NCBI GenBank assembly: GCA_963700775.1
Contig: CAVOYU010000011.1
Coordinates: 181,914 to 245,913, forward strand
Source: Thermohalobaculum sp963700775
GTDB taxonomy: Bacteria > Pseudomonadota > Alphaproteobacteria > Rhodobacterales > Rhodobacteraceae
Direction of reading: 5' to 3'
DNA: 64,000 nt
Below the pieces are notes generated by a model that did no database searches, had not been told where the DNA came from, and worked only from the letters and a program-made list of their open reading frames with translations. Each line of letters begins with the position of its first letter. Positions within the stretch are counted from its first letter, which is position 1. The position numbers were made by a program, and so were the translations under genes. Of the stretch, positions 38,592-47,860 are shown one piece after another.

Positions 38592-38942
38592 ATGAATGCT
38601 CCCCAATGGCTCAAACCAGGACTTTACGGCGCAGCAATCGGCGCAATCGCGCTCGCCACCGTCGGCTTCTCCTGGGGCGGCTGGGTCACTGGCCACACGG
38701 CCGAGAGAATGGCGTCCGACGAGGCGCAGGCCCAGGTCGTGGCTGCGCTGGCGCCAATCTGCGTCATTCAATCCAAGCAGGATCCGCTTTATACCCAGAC
38801 GCTCGCAACGTTACAGGATACCGTCAGTTACAGGCGCAGGGACGTGGTCATGGCTGCGGGCTGGGCGACGATGCCTGGGGCTGCCGATCCCGACCGCGCC
38901 GTCGCGACAGCCTGCATGGAGACGCTGACCGCACAGTTCTAG
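38592..38942 (+). CDS. conserved hypothetical protein with one N-terminal membrane anchor
   Basis: 116 residues. A hydrophobic helix at residues 10-32 (GLYGAAIGAIALATVGFSWG) is followed by a soluble part with SDEAQAQVVAALAPICV, two cysteines (in APICV and TACME) that could form a disulfide, and RRRDVVMAAGWATMPG. I recognise the pattern as a widespread alphaproteobacterial protein of unknown function. GAGGAAGAGAAG precedes the ATG. The 250 bases upstream are strikingly AT-rich compared with the rest of the window. Confidence 0.7.
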   Translation: MNAPQWLKPGLYGAAIGAIALATVGFSWGGWVTGHTAERMASDEAQAQVVAALAPICVIQSKQDPLYTQTLATLQDTVSYRRRDVVMAAGWATMPGAADPDRAVATACMETLTAQF

Positions 38943-39040
38943 GCCCAGCCAGGCTCACCAACTTTCAGCGTGAAGCCTGGTGCGCGCCTTTCGGGGTCGT
39001 CTCGAATGGGCCAACGGGAGCAAAGATCCAAGAGCGTCGG

Positions 39041-39346
39041 ATGACGACACGCACGAAAAGAGAGACGGTGATCTTCAATAGGCCATTCAATCTGGGTGGC
39101 CGGGATGAGGTCCTGCCCGAGGGCGCCTATATCATCGAGACGGAAGAGGAACTGTTGCAAAGCCTCTCGTTTCCGGCCTACCGGCGCAATCTCACATTGA
39201 TGCATCTGCATGTCGATCCTGCACGACCGGGTCGCCGGCAAGCGCTTCCGATCGATCCGGATGAATTGGAGGCGGCGCTGCGACGTGACCTGGCGGCAGT
39301 AGTTGAGCCAGTTGGTGCAAATGTGGAGGAGCGCAGACGCTCGTGA
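39041..39346 (+). CDS. conserved hypothetical protein
   Basis: 101 residues, cytosolic. Pattern FNRPFNLGGRDEVLPEGAY followed by TEEELLQSLSFPAYRR and LTLMHLHV is one I recall from small rhizobial proteins of unknown function. The rest is a charged tail. It sits between two other small genes on the same strand. No catalytic motif is visible. Confidence 0.6.
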   Translation: MTTRTKRETVIFNRPFNLGGRDEVLPEGAYIIETEEELLQSLSFPAYRRNLTLMHLHVDPARPGRRQALPIDPDELEAALRRDLAAVVEPVGANVEERRRS

Positions 39347-39390
39347 TTTGCTGCTGCAGGCAGGGACCGGAAACAGAGATGGAGGGTCGT

Positions 39391-39621
39391 ATGATAACTA
39401 TCTCGGCAGTAGCCGCGCCAAGCAATCTGCCCCTGCCCGATCAGACAAAGATCCGCCAGTGTCTCAGGTGCAAGGCCATATTCCCGAGCGCGTGGTCTGG
39501 TGAGCGCATCTGTTCTCGCTGCAAAAGTACAGCTGCATGGCGTCAGGGACTCCGCCGCGGACCCGTACGACCGGCAGTCGCAGATAGGGATATTCCGGCT
39601 CTTTCTCGACAGCGGATCTAG
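39391..39621 (+). CDS. small zinc-ribbon-like protein
   Basis: 76 residues. Two CxxC knuckles, CLRCKAIF and CSRCKSTAAW, spaced about 14 residues apart, form a probable zinc ribbon, a pattern seen in small alphaproteobacterial proteins of unknown role. GGAGGG eight bases before the ATG supports the start. The C terminus after RQGL is low in recognisable features. Confidence 0.55.
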   Translation: MITISAVAAPSNLPLPDQTKIRQCLRCKAIFPSAWSGERICSRCKSTAAWRQGLRRGPVRPAVADRDIPALSRQRI

Positions 39622-39639
39622 CAAGACCGACCGCCTGTT

Positions 39640-39778
39640 TGTCTGTCAGGTCATACGCAGTGGTGCCGGCTCGGGCCACGGGAGATCATGGATCAATCGC
39701 GCCGCTGCTTATCAGCGTCTGCTCGTGGGCAGTACCTCGACAGACCATCCTGTCTCTGACCTTGCGGCTTGGCATTGA
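39640..39778 (+). pseudogene. C-terminal remnant of an exported protein like the one at 61.2-62.0 kb
   Basis: The translated stretch SGAGSGHGRSWINRAAAYQR with LLVG matches the C-terminal end of the exported protein at 61222-61995 (GAGSGQERSWINRAAAYQRL), about 80 percent identical at the DNA level over 75 bases. No start or signal peptide is attached here. Confidence 0.55.
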
Positions 39779-40804
39779 CTAAACGATGCGGAGCCCGGGA
39801 ATACCGACAGCGACGCGATAGAGCGCTGTGCCGGCAGTGATGACAAGCGTCTTCAAATCTCGACCGGCCCACGTGAAGTTGGCGGCCTCTTGAGGGGTGT
39901 GGATCACACCCAGACACGTTGCACCTGGGTCGAAGACATGGATGCCCCCAGGACCGCAGCTATAGAGGTTTCCGACAGAATCGATCTTCAGGCCGTCTGG
40001 AGTTCCGGGTTCGTCTCCGGTCGTCTCGGCCCAGATTTGCCCTCGCGCCGGCGAGTGACCGTGCCCAAGGTCGAACACCCGAATATGAGCGCGCCGGGTG
40101 TCGCTTACGAACAGACGCGCCTCGTCAAGGGACAAGCAGAGACCATTCGGCTGATCGAAGTCGTCGGCTATCAACGACACCTTGCCGGCGGTTGGATGGA
40201 TCGTAAAGACGCCGCGGAAGTCGAGCTCCGGTTCGCGTTCAACCCCATAGAATGCCATGCGACCGTAGATGGGGTCGGAGAAGTAGATCATGCCGTCCCT
40301 GGCGACGACGATGTCATTCGGGCTGTTCAGTTGCTTCCCGCGCCAATGCGTCGCCAAAACAGTGATCTTTCCGTCGAGCTCGGTTCGGACCACCCGGCTG
40401 GTTGCATGCTCGCAGGAGAGCAGTCGGCCCTCCCGGTCGAACGTGTTGCCGTTCGTCATGTTGCTTGGTTTGCGATAGATCTCGACTTGGCCGGAGAGCG
40501 TGGTCACATAGAGCACATCTCCCGCAATATCACTGAAGATCAGGCGCTTTAGTGTCGGATGCCAAACTGGGCCCTCGGTGAATTGGAATCCGTTGATCAA
40601 GGTTTCGACTGGGAGATCCGGGTCGACAATCTCACAGAACCGGTCATCGCGCGTTTCGTGTCGGTGCGTCGGGCTTGGAATTCTCTTTCCTCCTCTGGGT
40701 TGATCAGCCTGAACGACATTGAAGGCCAGACCAAACCTAATTCTATCGTCTGCGACGACGTGTATGCGGGATGCCGACTTAGTAGCTGTCTTCCCGGTAC
40801 GCAC
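39779..40804 (-). CDS. SMP-30/gluconolactonase family protein
   Basis: Up to 341 residues; the domain starts near residue 50 (LINGFQFTEGPVWHP) and forms the six-bladed propeller of SMP-30/gluconolactonases. Metal-ligand regions: EGPVW (Glu), NSPNDIVV (Asn-Asp), and FDQPNGLCLS with LFVSDTRRAHI (Asn, Asp). Members open sugar-acid lactones. The N-terminal 45 residues are not conserved-looking and a later start is possible; translation overlaps the upstream PLP-enzyme gene by 26 bases. In context it may open a lactone of the compound handled by the neighbouring lyases and dehydratase (inference). Confidence 0.85.
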   Translation of the reverse strand: MRTGKTATKSASRIHVVADDRIRFGLAFNVVQADQPRGGKRIPSPTHRHETRDDRFCEIVDPDLPVETLINGFQFTEGPVWHPTLKRLIFSDIAGDVLYVTTLSGQVEIYRKPSNMTNGNTFDREGRLLSCEHATSRVVRTELDGKITVLATHWRGKQLNSPNDIVVARDGMIYFSDPIYGRMAFYGVEREPELDFRGVFTIHPTAGKVSLIADDFDQPNGLCLSLDEARLFVSDTRRAHIRVFDLGHGHSPARGQIWAETTGDEPGTPDGLKIDSVGNLYSCGPGGIHVFDPGATCLGVIHTPQEAANFTWAGRDLKTLVITAGTALYRVAVGIPGLRIV

Positions 40805-42038
40805 CTCCTGTGAGATACGCCCGCACCTCGGTCACCGCCTCTGCGACATCTGCAACGTACTCGTCGACAATGGGCAGATGTACCGGATTGACGCCCTGCT
40901 GAATGGCGAGCGGTTCACGCATCCGGCCAGGAAACCAACCCTTATCCTGCAGCCGATCAGCAACCGCCATTATGTCAACATTGGGATCGACAGATTCGAA
41001 GGCGTAGAGGTTCGCTTCACCGATCGGACGCAGGCATCGTAGCCCTTGGATAGAATCGATCCCCTCGATGAACCCCATCGTCGCGTCCATCGCCGCCTTG
41101 GTGGTCTTCAGGTAGCCCTCCATACCCAAGTAATTCATGACTGCCCACGCCGATGCGATCGAACCGGCAGGCCGGCTGCCAAGGAAGGTCGGTGTCGCAT
41201 AGGTGCCGCGCGGCCAGCCGCTGAACGCGAACCGCTCCAGCTCCTTCAGCTCCTTGTCGCGGAAAATCAACAGCGAGGCGCCCTTTGCGCCGTAGGCGAA
41301 CTTGTGAATGTCGGCAGAAAGGCTGGTGACGCCGGGAACTGAGAGATCCCACTCTGGAATCTGATAGCCGAGCCGGGCGGCGAAGGGCGAGATGAAGCCA
41401 CCCCAGCAAGCATCCACGTGCAGCCAGAGATCGCGCTCGCTCGCCAATTGCCCAAGCGCCCGGATTGGATCGATAACGCCGTATGGAAAGCAGGGCGCCG
41501 ATGCGAACAGCATGATCGTGTCGTCGTTCACCGCACCCGACATAGCATTGACGTCAGCTCGAAATTCTGCAGCCAGCGGGATCCGGATAATCTCGACATC
41601 GAGGATTTCGCCGGCCTTGTTCAGCGTCGCGTGGGCACTGTAGGGCGCGACCACGTTCAGCTTGTTGCTTTTCCTTCGGCGCTGCCGATGCAACTTTCGC
41701 GCGGTCTTGACCGCCTCGAACAAACTCTCGGTGCCACCGGAGGTGAAGGAGACGCCCGCACCTGAGGGAGCGCCGAAAAGTTCGATCGCCATCGCTGAGA
41801 TGTCTTCGAGCATGTGCGTGAGGCTGAAGAATGCCTTGCCCTCCCCGAGACCATTTTCCACCGCATATAGCCGGTAAGCATCCATCTGCACACGCAGCAG
41901 GTCATCGTCGTAATAGTAGATGTAGGCGGGCAGCCGGCCTCGGCGCCAATCGAGGTCTTTGCTTTTGAGATCGAGCAGTTCCTGCTCGATCTCGTGCCAC
42001 GGTTTGCCAGTCTGGGGAAAGCCACGGGGTCGTGTCAT
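40779..42038 (-). CDS. PLP-dependent lyase/decarboxylase, short sphingosine-1-phosphate-lyase-like, paralogue 1
   Basis: 419-residue group II decarboxylase-fold enzyme closest in motif to sphingosine-1-phosphate lyases. Phosphate cup FTSGGTESLFEA (98-109), ring-stacking His136 in YSAHATLNKAG, Asp209 in HVDACWGGF, PLP Lys246 in SADIHKFAYGAKGAS. It shares an N-terminal PW-(x)n-DWRRGRLPAY pattern with the two paralogues at 46.6 and 50.3 kb but lacks the membrane helix and extended N terminus of true S1P lyases (about 500 residues or more). Transcribed divergently from the importer. Start 42038 is chosen because paralogue alignment begins there. Confidence 0.85.
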   Translation of the reverse strand: MTRPRGFPQTGKPWHEIEQELLDLKSKDLDWRRGRLPAYIYYYDDDLLRVQMDAYRLYAVENGLGEGKAFFSLTHMLEDISAMAIELFGAPSGAGVSFTSGGTESLFEAVKTARKLHRQRRRKSNKLNVVAPYSAHATLNKAGEILDVEIIRIPLAAEFRADVNAMSGAVNDDTIMLFASAPCFPYGVIDPIRALGQLASERDLWLHVDACWGGFISPFAARLGYQIPEWDLSVPGVTSLSADIHKFAYGAKGASLLIFRDKELKELERFAFSGWPRGTYATPTFLGSRPAGSIASAWAVMNYLGMEGYLKTTKAAMDATMGFIEGIDSIQGLRCLRPIGEANLYAFESVDPNVDIMAVADRLQDKGWFPGRMREPLAIQQGVNPVHLPIVDEYVADVAEAVTEVRAYLTGGAYREDSY

Positions 42039-42334
42039 GGAGAGTCGCCTGATCGAGTTGTTACCGGCCTGTTGCAACATAGGAGGCTGAGGAAGAGAGA
42101 TGATCAAGACATTTCTTGCGGTGTGTTTGGATTTTTGAACGGCAGAGTCTGATATTTTTAATATATTAATCAATGTATTATGGATTTCTGCCAAAATGAC
42201 CCGCCTATCACAAGGATCTGGCGGAGTGGCTCGCTCTTAAGTTTGGAATTGAATAATGTTGCAACGCCTATCTAAGATCAATGTTGTAGTCTCGATTCGC
42301 GAACGCGAAGCAAAAACCTGACAGGGAGGCACTC
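42039..42334. promoter_or_regulatory. divergent promoter region between PLP paralogue 1 and the amino-acid importer
   Basis: 296 bases without a gene. Two identical 8-base palindromes GTTGCAAC lie at 42071-42078 and 42258-42265, one near each divergent start, and an AT-rich 12-base palindrome TTAATATATTAA is at 42158-42169 between them. These are candidate operators for the GntR regulator encoded in the cluster. AGGGAGG precedes the SBP start. Confidence 0.5.
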
Positions 42335-43357
42335 ATGAAGAAGCTGTTTGCGGTGGCGGCATTCGCTGCCGCGTTGATCGGAGGGCACGCGACCCAGGCA
42401 GCCGCGGGCCAGATTCTGGATGAGATCAAGGAGCGTGGGAAGCTGCGCTGCGGCATATACCAGGATGTTCCGGGACTCGCGACGCTGGATGACAAGGGCC
42501 GTTGGCAGGGATTCGACGTTGACTATTGCCGGGCGACGGCGGCAGCGATCTTCGGCGACGGCGATGCGGTCGAGTTTGTGACCATGACCTTCGCTCAAGG
42601 TATACCCGCCGTGCAATCGCGCGAGGTCGACATGGCGGGTCTCGCAATGACCCTGACGATCGGGCGTGACACCGAGTTGGGCCTCGAGTTCATCGGACCG
42701 ACGCTGCACTCGGGCCAAGGCTTCATGGTACACAAACGCACCGGTGCGACCAAGATCGAGGACCTGGATGGTGCCTCTATCTGCGTGGTTGCGGGCACGC
42801 TGACCGATAGTCTGATCTCGGACTACTTCAGTGCGCGCGGGCTGACCTATACGCCGGTCGCCTTTGAAAACTCGAACCAGCGCTACGAGTACTACGAGAA
42901 TGGACGCTGCGACGTGGTCACGTCCGAGTTCGAATTCCTCGGCACGCGGCGTATCCGGATGCAGAATCCGGACGACCATATCATCTTGTCGGACGCCTTC
43001 GTGAAATCGCCCATGGGACCGATCCTCCTCGAGAATGATCCGCAATGGACGAATGTCGCCAAATGGGTTCACTGGACGCTGATCAATGCCGAGGAATTCG
43101 GCATCAATCAGGAAAATATCGACGAGATGCTCAAGAGCGACGATCCTCAGATCCAGCGTTTCCTGGGTGTGTCCGAGACCATCGGCGAGAAGATGGGACT
43201 CCCGAATGACTTCGCAGTCGCAATCATTCGTGCCGTCGGCAACTACTCGGATGTCTACGAGCGGAATTTCGGCATGAAATCCCCAGTGATGTTGCCGCGC
43301 GGGATGAATGCGCTCTGGTCGGCTGGCGGCCTGCAATGGGCGCCGGTCTTCCGCTGA
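42335..43357 (+). CDS. aapJ: amino-acid ABC transporter substrate-binding protein (AapJ type)
   Basis: 340-residue periplasmic family-3 binding protein. A signal peptide (MKKLFAVAAFAAALIGGHA, cleavage near QAAAG) is followed by GQILDEIKERGKLRCGIYQD, the family signature GRWQGFDVDYCRATAAAIFGD, and LTDSLISDYFSARGLTY. The length and the WAPVFR end fit the AapJ/BztA branch, which bind polar or general L-amino acids. It is the first gene of a four-gene importer, and a hairpin follows its stop. Confidence 0.9.
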   Translation: MKKLFAVAAFAAALIGGHATQAAAGQILDEIKERGKLRCGIYQDVPGLATLDDKGRWQGFDVDYCRATAAAIFGDGDAVEFVTMTFAQGIPAVQSREVDMAGLAMTLTIGRDTELGLEFIGPTLHSGQGFMVHKRTGATKIEDLDGASICVVAGTLTDSLISDYFSARGLTYTPVAFENSNQRYEYYENGRCDVVTSEFEFLGTRRIRMQNPDDHIILSDAFVKSPMGPILLENDPQWTNVAKWVHWTLINAEEFGINQENIDEMLKSDDPQIQRFLGVSETIGEKMGLPNDFAVAIIRAVGNYSDVYERNFGMKSPVMLPRGMNALWSAGGLQWAPVFR

Positions 43358-43376
43358 CCGACTGTCTTGCGAGCCA

Positions 43377-43401
43377 GGCGCCGCGTTCCGTACGCGGCGC
43401 C
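43377..43401 (+). promoter_or_regulatory. intercistronic GC hairpin after the amino-acid SBP gene
   Basis: Perfect 10-bp inverted repeat GGCGCCGCGT / ACGCGGCGCC with loop TCCGT, 20 bases after the binding-protein stop and before the permease start. No T-run follows. Same placement and loop length as the hairpins at 6901 and 20942. Confidence 0.7.
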
Positions 43402-43500
43402 GATGTCACCAGGTTGCGGTAGACGACACCTGCTGATGTGGCCCAGCCGCGTTCGTGAGATGGTATGTGCAGCGCCTCGAACAATCATCTCCACCCGGGC

Positions 43501-44694
43501 ATGAACCAGATGGGCGCCGCCAGTGGAAAGCTCGAAGACCTTCGGCCGCGCCCCTACTGGCGCCGGCCGTCGACCTTCGCAGTGGGGTTGCAGGTCTGCG
43601 TTCTCCTTGGTCTTGCCTATGTTGGCCACGCGATCGTCGCAAACGTTTCCGCAAACTTGCCGAGGTCCAACCTTGGCTTCGGGATGGACTTCCTCACGCT
43701 GCCCACTCGGTGGGAAATCGGGCAGAATTTTCTGAATGCGACTGCCCGGGATCCGGTATGGATGAGTTTCGTCGTCGGCTTCATCAACACCGTTCGCGTT
43801 TCGATCCTTGGTATCGTCCTCTGCACCGTTATCGGCCTGATTGTGGCGCTGGCGCGACTATCCGGGAACGCGCTGGTGGCCCGTGTCGCGCTGTTTTATG
43901 TCGAGACGGTCCGGAATATCCCGCTACTGCTGCAGATGCTGTTTTGGTACGGCTTCTCGACACTGCTGCCGCTTCCGAAGCAGGCCTGGGCACCAATTGA
44001 AGGCGTCTTCATAACCAATCGCGGCATTTACACCCCCGGAATTGAGCTTGCCCCGGCACATTACTGGATACTGGCGACCTTCATCGTCGCTCTTGTCATT
44101 GCAGGTTTCCTGATCCATTTCGGCCGCGAATACCGCGCCCGCACCGGAAAGCCGCTTCCAACGGGATGGGCATCGCTCGCTCTCGTCATCGGAGCGCCGG
44201 GGGTGGTGTTTCTTGCCAGCGGATCGACGCTGGTCTTCGAGTATCCCGAGTTGCGAGGCTTCAACTTCCGGGGCGGCATGACCGTCACACCTGAGTTCGT
44301 CGCGGTTCTGGTTTCGCTATCTATTTATCAGTCCGGATTTGCCGCCGAGACAATTCGCAGTGGGATCCTCGGAGTTCGGAAAGGGCAGATCGAGGCGGCG
44401 CGCAGTCTTGGCCTTCCGCCCCATCTCGTCCTCTCGAAGGTGGTCCTGCCGCAGGCAATGCGCATCGTCGTGCCACCGATGACCGGGCAATATATGAGCC
44501 TGACCAAAAACAGCTCGCTCGCAGTTGTCATCGGCTACCCCGAGCTTGTGCGCGTCTCGACCGCAGTGATCTCGGAGACGGGCCGCGCCATCGAATGCAT
44601 TGCGATCCTGATGTCGATTTACCTGACACTCAGCCTGCTGACGTCCGCGCTGATGAACTGGTACAATCGGCGCATCGCCTTCGTGGAGCAGTAG
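43501..44694 (+). CDS. aapQ: amino-acid ABC transporter permease (AapQ type)
   Basis: 397-residue inner-membrane permease of the HisMQ branch with the long AapQ/BztB layout: an N-terminal membrane helix, a periplasmic stretch containing NLGFGMDFLTLPTRW, then the core with the PLLLQMLFWYG segment and the EAA loop (GILGVRKGQIEAARSLGL). The C terminus LMNWYNRRIAFVEQ is typical. An earlier ATG at 43465 is possible. It ends three bases before the second permease start. Confidence 0.9.
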   Translation: MNQMGAASGKLEDLRPRPYWRRPSTFAVGLQVCVLLGLAYVGHAIVANVSANLPRSNLGFGMDFLTLPTRWEIGQNFLNATARDPVWMSFVVGFINTVRVSILGIVLCTVIGLIVALARLSGNALVARVALFYVETVRNIPLLLQMLFWYGFSTLLPLPKQAWAPIEGVFITNRGIYTPGIELAPAHYWILATFIVALVIAGFLIHFGREYRARTGKPLPTGWASLALVIGAPGVVFLASGSTLVFEYPELRGFNFRGGMTVTPEFVAVLVSLSIYQSGFAAETIRSGILGVRKGQIEAARSLGLPPHLVLSKVVLPQAMRIVVPPMTGQYMSLTKNSSLAVVIGYPELVRVSTAVISETGRAIECIAILMSIYLTLSLLTSALMNWYNRRIAFVEQ

Positions 44695-44697
44695 GCG

Positions 44698-45816
44698 ATG
44701 GCAATGCACCCTATCGGCGCGCCGGCGCAAACGCCCGACCTTCTGCCCCGGGCGGCACGTTGGATCTGGATCAACCTGTTTGGCAGCCTCGGCAATTCGG
44801 TCCTGACACTGATCGTTTGCTGGATCCTATACTCGGCGATCAGCAACTTTATAGAATGGGCCTTTCTGAACGCCACGCTTGGCCCCGCCACGATCCGCGA
44901 GTGCATCGACAATGGCGGCGCCTGTTGGGCTTTCATCCAGAATAAATGGCGGCTCATCCTTTTCGGAACCTATCCCTACGACCAGCAGTGGCGCCCGGCT
45001 CTGTCGTTGGTGTTGCTGACCGGCCTGATCGTTGCGAGCTGTTTCCCGGCGATTTGGAACACGCGCGACCGGAAGCGTTGGATGGGGGGCGTCTGGCTCT
45101 TGGGTCTCGGCCTGATCATCCTGCTCATGGTTGGCGGGCTGGGCCTACCCGAAGTCGCGGTGCGAACCTGGAGCGGACTTCCGCTGACGGTCATGCTTGC
45201 CGTGTTGGGCATGGTCGGCTGTTTCGTTCTGTCGATCGTTCTGGCGCTGGGACGGCGCTCGCGGATGCCAGTAGTCCGGTGGGTCTGCATCGTTTACATC
45301 GAGATCGTCCGCGGCGTGCCACTGATCAGCTTGCTGTTCATGGCAAACATCATGCTGCCGTTCTTGCTGCCGCCGGACGTGACGATCCCAAATCTCCTGC
45401 GCGCTCAGCTCGCCTTCATCATGTTTTTCGCCGCCTATATGGCCGAGACGGTGCGGGGTGGCCTTCAAGCAATCCCAATGGGGCAATACTCGGCCGCCAA
45501 GGCGCTCGGCATGGGCTACTGGCAGACCATGGCCTACGTGGTTCTGCCGCAGGCCCTACGGGTCACGATCCCGTCGATGGTCAATCTGTTCATCGCAGGT
45601 TTCAAGGATACGTCGCTGGTAATTGTGATTTCGATGCTCGACCTTCTCGGCACGGCAAACGCTGCCAAGGTCGATCCGGAATGGCTTGGCCTGTTTGTCG
45701 AGGCGTATTTCTTCATCGCCGTCATCTACCTGAGCGTCTGCGCATCGATGTCCTGGTACAGTCGCTGGCTGGAGCGGCGGCTCGCGACGCGCCAGTTGCG
45801 GGTGGACATGCCATGA
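44698..45816 (+). CDS. aapM: amino-acid ABC transporter permease (AapM type)
   Basis: 372-residue partner permease. The N-terminal third matches the AapM/BztC pattern (LFGSLGNSVLTLIVCWIL, then FIQNKWRLILFGTYPYDQQW), and the core carries IEIVRGVPLISLLFMANIML and the EAA loop GLQAIPMGQYSAAKALGMGY. It forms the heterodimeric channel with the preceding permease. The stop overlaps the ATPase start by four bases (ATGA). Confidence 0.92.
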   Translation: MAMHPIGAPAQTPDLLPRAARWIWINLFGSLGNSVLTLIVCWILYSAISNFIEWAFLNATLGPATIRECIDNGGACWAFIQNKWRLILFGTYPYDQQWRPALSLVLLTGLIVASCFPAIWNTRDRKRWMGGVWLLGLGLIILLMVGGLGLPEVAVRTWSGLPLTVMLAVLGMVGCFVLSIVLALGRRSRMPVVRWVCIVYIEIVRGVPLISLLFMANIMLPFLLPPDVTIPNLLRAQLAFIMFFAAYMAETVRGGLQAIPMGQYSAAKALGMGYWQTMAYVVLPQALRVTIPSMVNLFIAGFKDTSLVIVISMLDLLGTANAAKVDPEWLGLFVEAYFFIAVIYLSVCASMSWYSRWLERRLATRQLRVDMP

Positions 45817-46553
45817 CCGGGCTGATCTCGCTTCAGAATGTCAACAAGTGGTACGGCAAGCTGCACGTGCTGCGAGACGTTAGCCTGGAGGTGGCGGAAG
45901 GCGAGCGCGTGGTGATCTGCGGGCCGTCCGGCTCCGGCAAGTCTACGGCGATCTACTGCATCAACGGGCTGCAGGACTACGACAGCGGCAAGATCTCCGT
46001 CGCTGGCATCCCCGTCTCGGAAGCGAAAGGCACTGCGCACGACCTGCGCCGGCACATCGGAATGGTGTTTCAGCTCTTCAATCTGTTTCCGCATCTCTCG
46101 GTCTTGGACAATTGCTGCCTGGCTCCGCAGAAGGTGCTGGGGCTCGGCCGCGACGAAGCCGAAGCCCGCGCGATGGACGAATTGCGGCGGGTCGGAATTG
46201 CCGATCAGGCGTTGAAATTCCCCGAGACGCTGTCAGGTGGGCAGCAGCAGCGCGTGGCGATCGTCCGCGCGCTCTGCATGCGGCCCAGGATCATGCTTTT
46301 CGACGAGCCGACTTCGGCACTTGACCCCGAGATGGTTGGCGAGGTGCTCGAGGTCATGACCGAGCTCTCGGAGCGCGGCATGACCATGATCTGTGTAACC
46401 CACGAAATGGGCTTCACGCGCCGTGTTGCCGACCGGGTCGTGATGATGGACGCAGGGGAAATCATCACAGCCGCACCCCCGCACGAGTTCTTCGATAGCG
46501 GTCGCGCCAATCCGCGCGTCCGCACCTTCCTAGATCAGATTTTGCATACGTGA
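45813..46553 (+). CDS. aapP: amino-acid ABC transporter ATP-binding protein (AapP type)
   Basis: 246-residue ABC ATPase of the polar amino-acid class. Walker A GPSGSGKST (37-45), Q-loop MVFQLFNLFPH, signature LSGGQQQRVAIVRAL, Walker B IMLFDEPTSALDPEMV, switch histidine in CVTHEMGF. Length and the HEFF-(x)-NPR-(x)-FL tail fit GlnQ/AapP. It completes the importer and overlaps the permease gene; the second PLP paralogue begins 38 bases later, so the transcript continues into enzyme genes. Confidence 0.93.
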   Translation: MTGLISLQNVNKWYGKLHVLRDVSLEVAEGERVVICGPSGSGKSTAIYCINGLQDYDSGKISVAGIPVSEAKGTAHDLRRHIGMVFQLFNLFPHLSVLDNCCLAPQKVLGLGRDEAEARAMDELRRVGIADQALKFPETLSGGQQQRVAIVRALCMRPRIMLFDEPTSALDPEMVGEVLEVMTELSERGMTMICVTHEMGFTRRVADRVVMMDAGEIITAAPPHEFFDSGRANPRVRTFLDQILHT

Positions 46554-46591
46554 CGCAGAAAGCGCCCGTCGAGACAAAAAAGGAGAACAAG

Positions 46592-47839
46592 ATGAAGCAG
46601 ATCCCCACCAGCGGCCGACCCTGGAGTGAGCTCAAGAAAGAACTCGAGGATGCGAAGAAGAACGACTTCGACTGGCGCGAGGGGCGGATGGCGCTCTACT
46701 TTTACTACCTAGATGAGGAGGTGAAACGCGTTCAGCAAGAAGCCTACACCATGTACTGGACCGAGAACGCCATGGGCCAGCGCGCGTTTCCGAGCATGCG
46801 TAAGCTTGAGCAGGACGTGATGGACATGGGGCTTAGCCTGCATCACGCGCCGGAAGAGGCGGTTGCGACATTCACGTCGGGCGGCTCGGAGAGCATTTTC
46901 ATGGCCCTGAAGTCGGCGCGCGACTGGGCGCGCGCGACCAAGGGAATAACAGAGCCGAACATCGTCCTGCCGCGCACCGGCCATCCGGCTTTCGATCGTG
47001 CCGCGCATTTTCTTTGCATCAAGTCCGTGAGAGTTCCGACAACCCGCAATGATTTCAAGGCCGATCCGGCCGAACTCGAAAGGCGGATCGACGAGAATAC
47101 GATAATGTTGCTCGGCAGCGCTCCGAACTATCCGTTTGGCGTCTTCGACCCGATCGCGGACATCGCAGCGCTGGCAGAAAGACACGATCTATGGATGCAC
47201 GTGGACGCCTGTGTCGGCGGCTTCCTCGCGCCCTTCGTCAGGAAACTGGGTTACGACATACCCGACTTCGACTTCTCGGTCCCGGGCGTTACCACGATCT
47301 CGGCTGACTTGCACAAATACGGCTACACGGCGAAGGGCGCCTCGCTATTGTTGCTCCGCGACAAGGCGCTGCAGAAGTATCAGACCTTCGATTGGCAGGA
47401 CTGGGAGCGCGGGCCTTACGTCAATAACACCGCGCAGGGCACACGAGCGGGAGGCGCTGTCGCCGCCGCCTGGGCGGTGATGAATTTTCTTGGCCAGGAC
47501 GGCTACGTCAAATGGGCCAAGGTCCTGATGGACACGGTCGAAAAGCTTACAACAGGGATCGAGCGCATACCGGGACTTGCCGTGCTGAAGCCGCACGAGC
47601 TCTGCCTTTTCGTTTATCGCTCGATCGATCCAGATCTGGACATCGGTGCGGTCGCGGAGCAGATGATCGCGCGAGGGTGGTTTGTCGGCCGCCAGGCCGA
47701 GCCGGTCGGAATTCACATGCACCTGAATCCGGTTCACGCAAAGACAGCCGATCTTTACCTTTCCGATCTTGCGGCGTCCGCCGAGGCAGCCAGGAAATTG
47801 GGGGCCAAGCAGGCGACTGCAGTGGGTTCCACCTACTGA
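46592..47839 (+). CDS. PLP-dependent lyase/decarboxylase, short sphingosine-1-phosphate-lyase-like, paralogue 2
   Basis: 415 residues. Phosphate cup FTSGGSESIFMA (94-105), ring-stacking His131 in RTGHPAFDRAAHF, Asp205 in HVDACVGGFLAPF, PLP Lys242 in ISADLHKYGYTAKGAS. This copy is the closest of the three to bacterial S1P lyases, which cleave phosphorylated long-chain bases by a retro-aldol step. There is no membrane segment, so a soluble amino compound imported by the adjacent transporter is a more likely substrate than a sphingoid lipid. AAGGAGAACAAG gives a strong ribosome site for ATG 46592. Confidence 0.87.
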   Translation: MKQIPTSGRPWSELKKELEDAKKNDFDWREGRMALYFYYLDEEVKRVQQEAYTMYWTENAMGQRAFPSMRKLEQDVMDMGLSLHHAPEEAVATFTSGGSESIFMALKSARDWARATKGITEPNIVLPRTGHPAFDRAAHFLCIKSVRVPTTRNDFKADPAELERRIDENTIMLLGSAPNYPFGVFDPIADIAALAERHDLWMHVDACVGGFLAPFVRKLGYDIPDFDFSVPGVTTISADLHKYGYTAKGASLLLLRDKALQKYQTFDWQDWERGPYVNNTAQGTRAGGAVAAAWAVMNFLGQDGYVKWAKVLMDTVEKLTTGIERIPGLAVLKPHELCLFVYRSIDPDLDIGAVAEQMIARGWFVGRQAEPVGIHMHLNPVHAKTADLYLSDLAASAEAARKLGAKQATAVGSTY

Positions 47840-47860
47840 ACAGATACAGGAGTGCGACCG

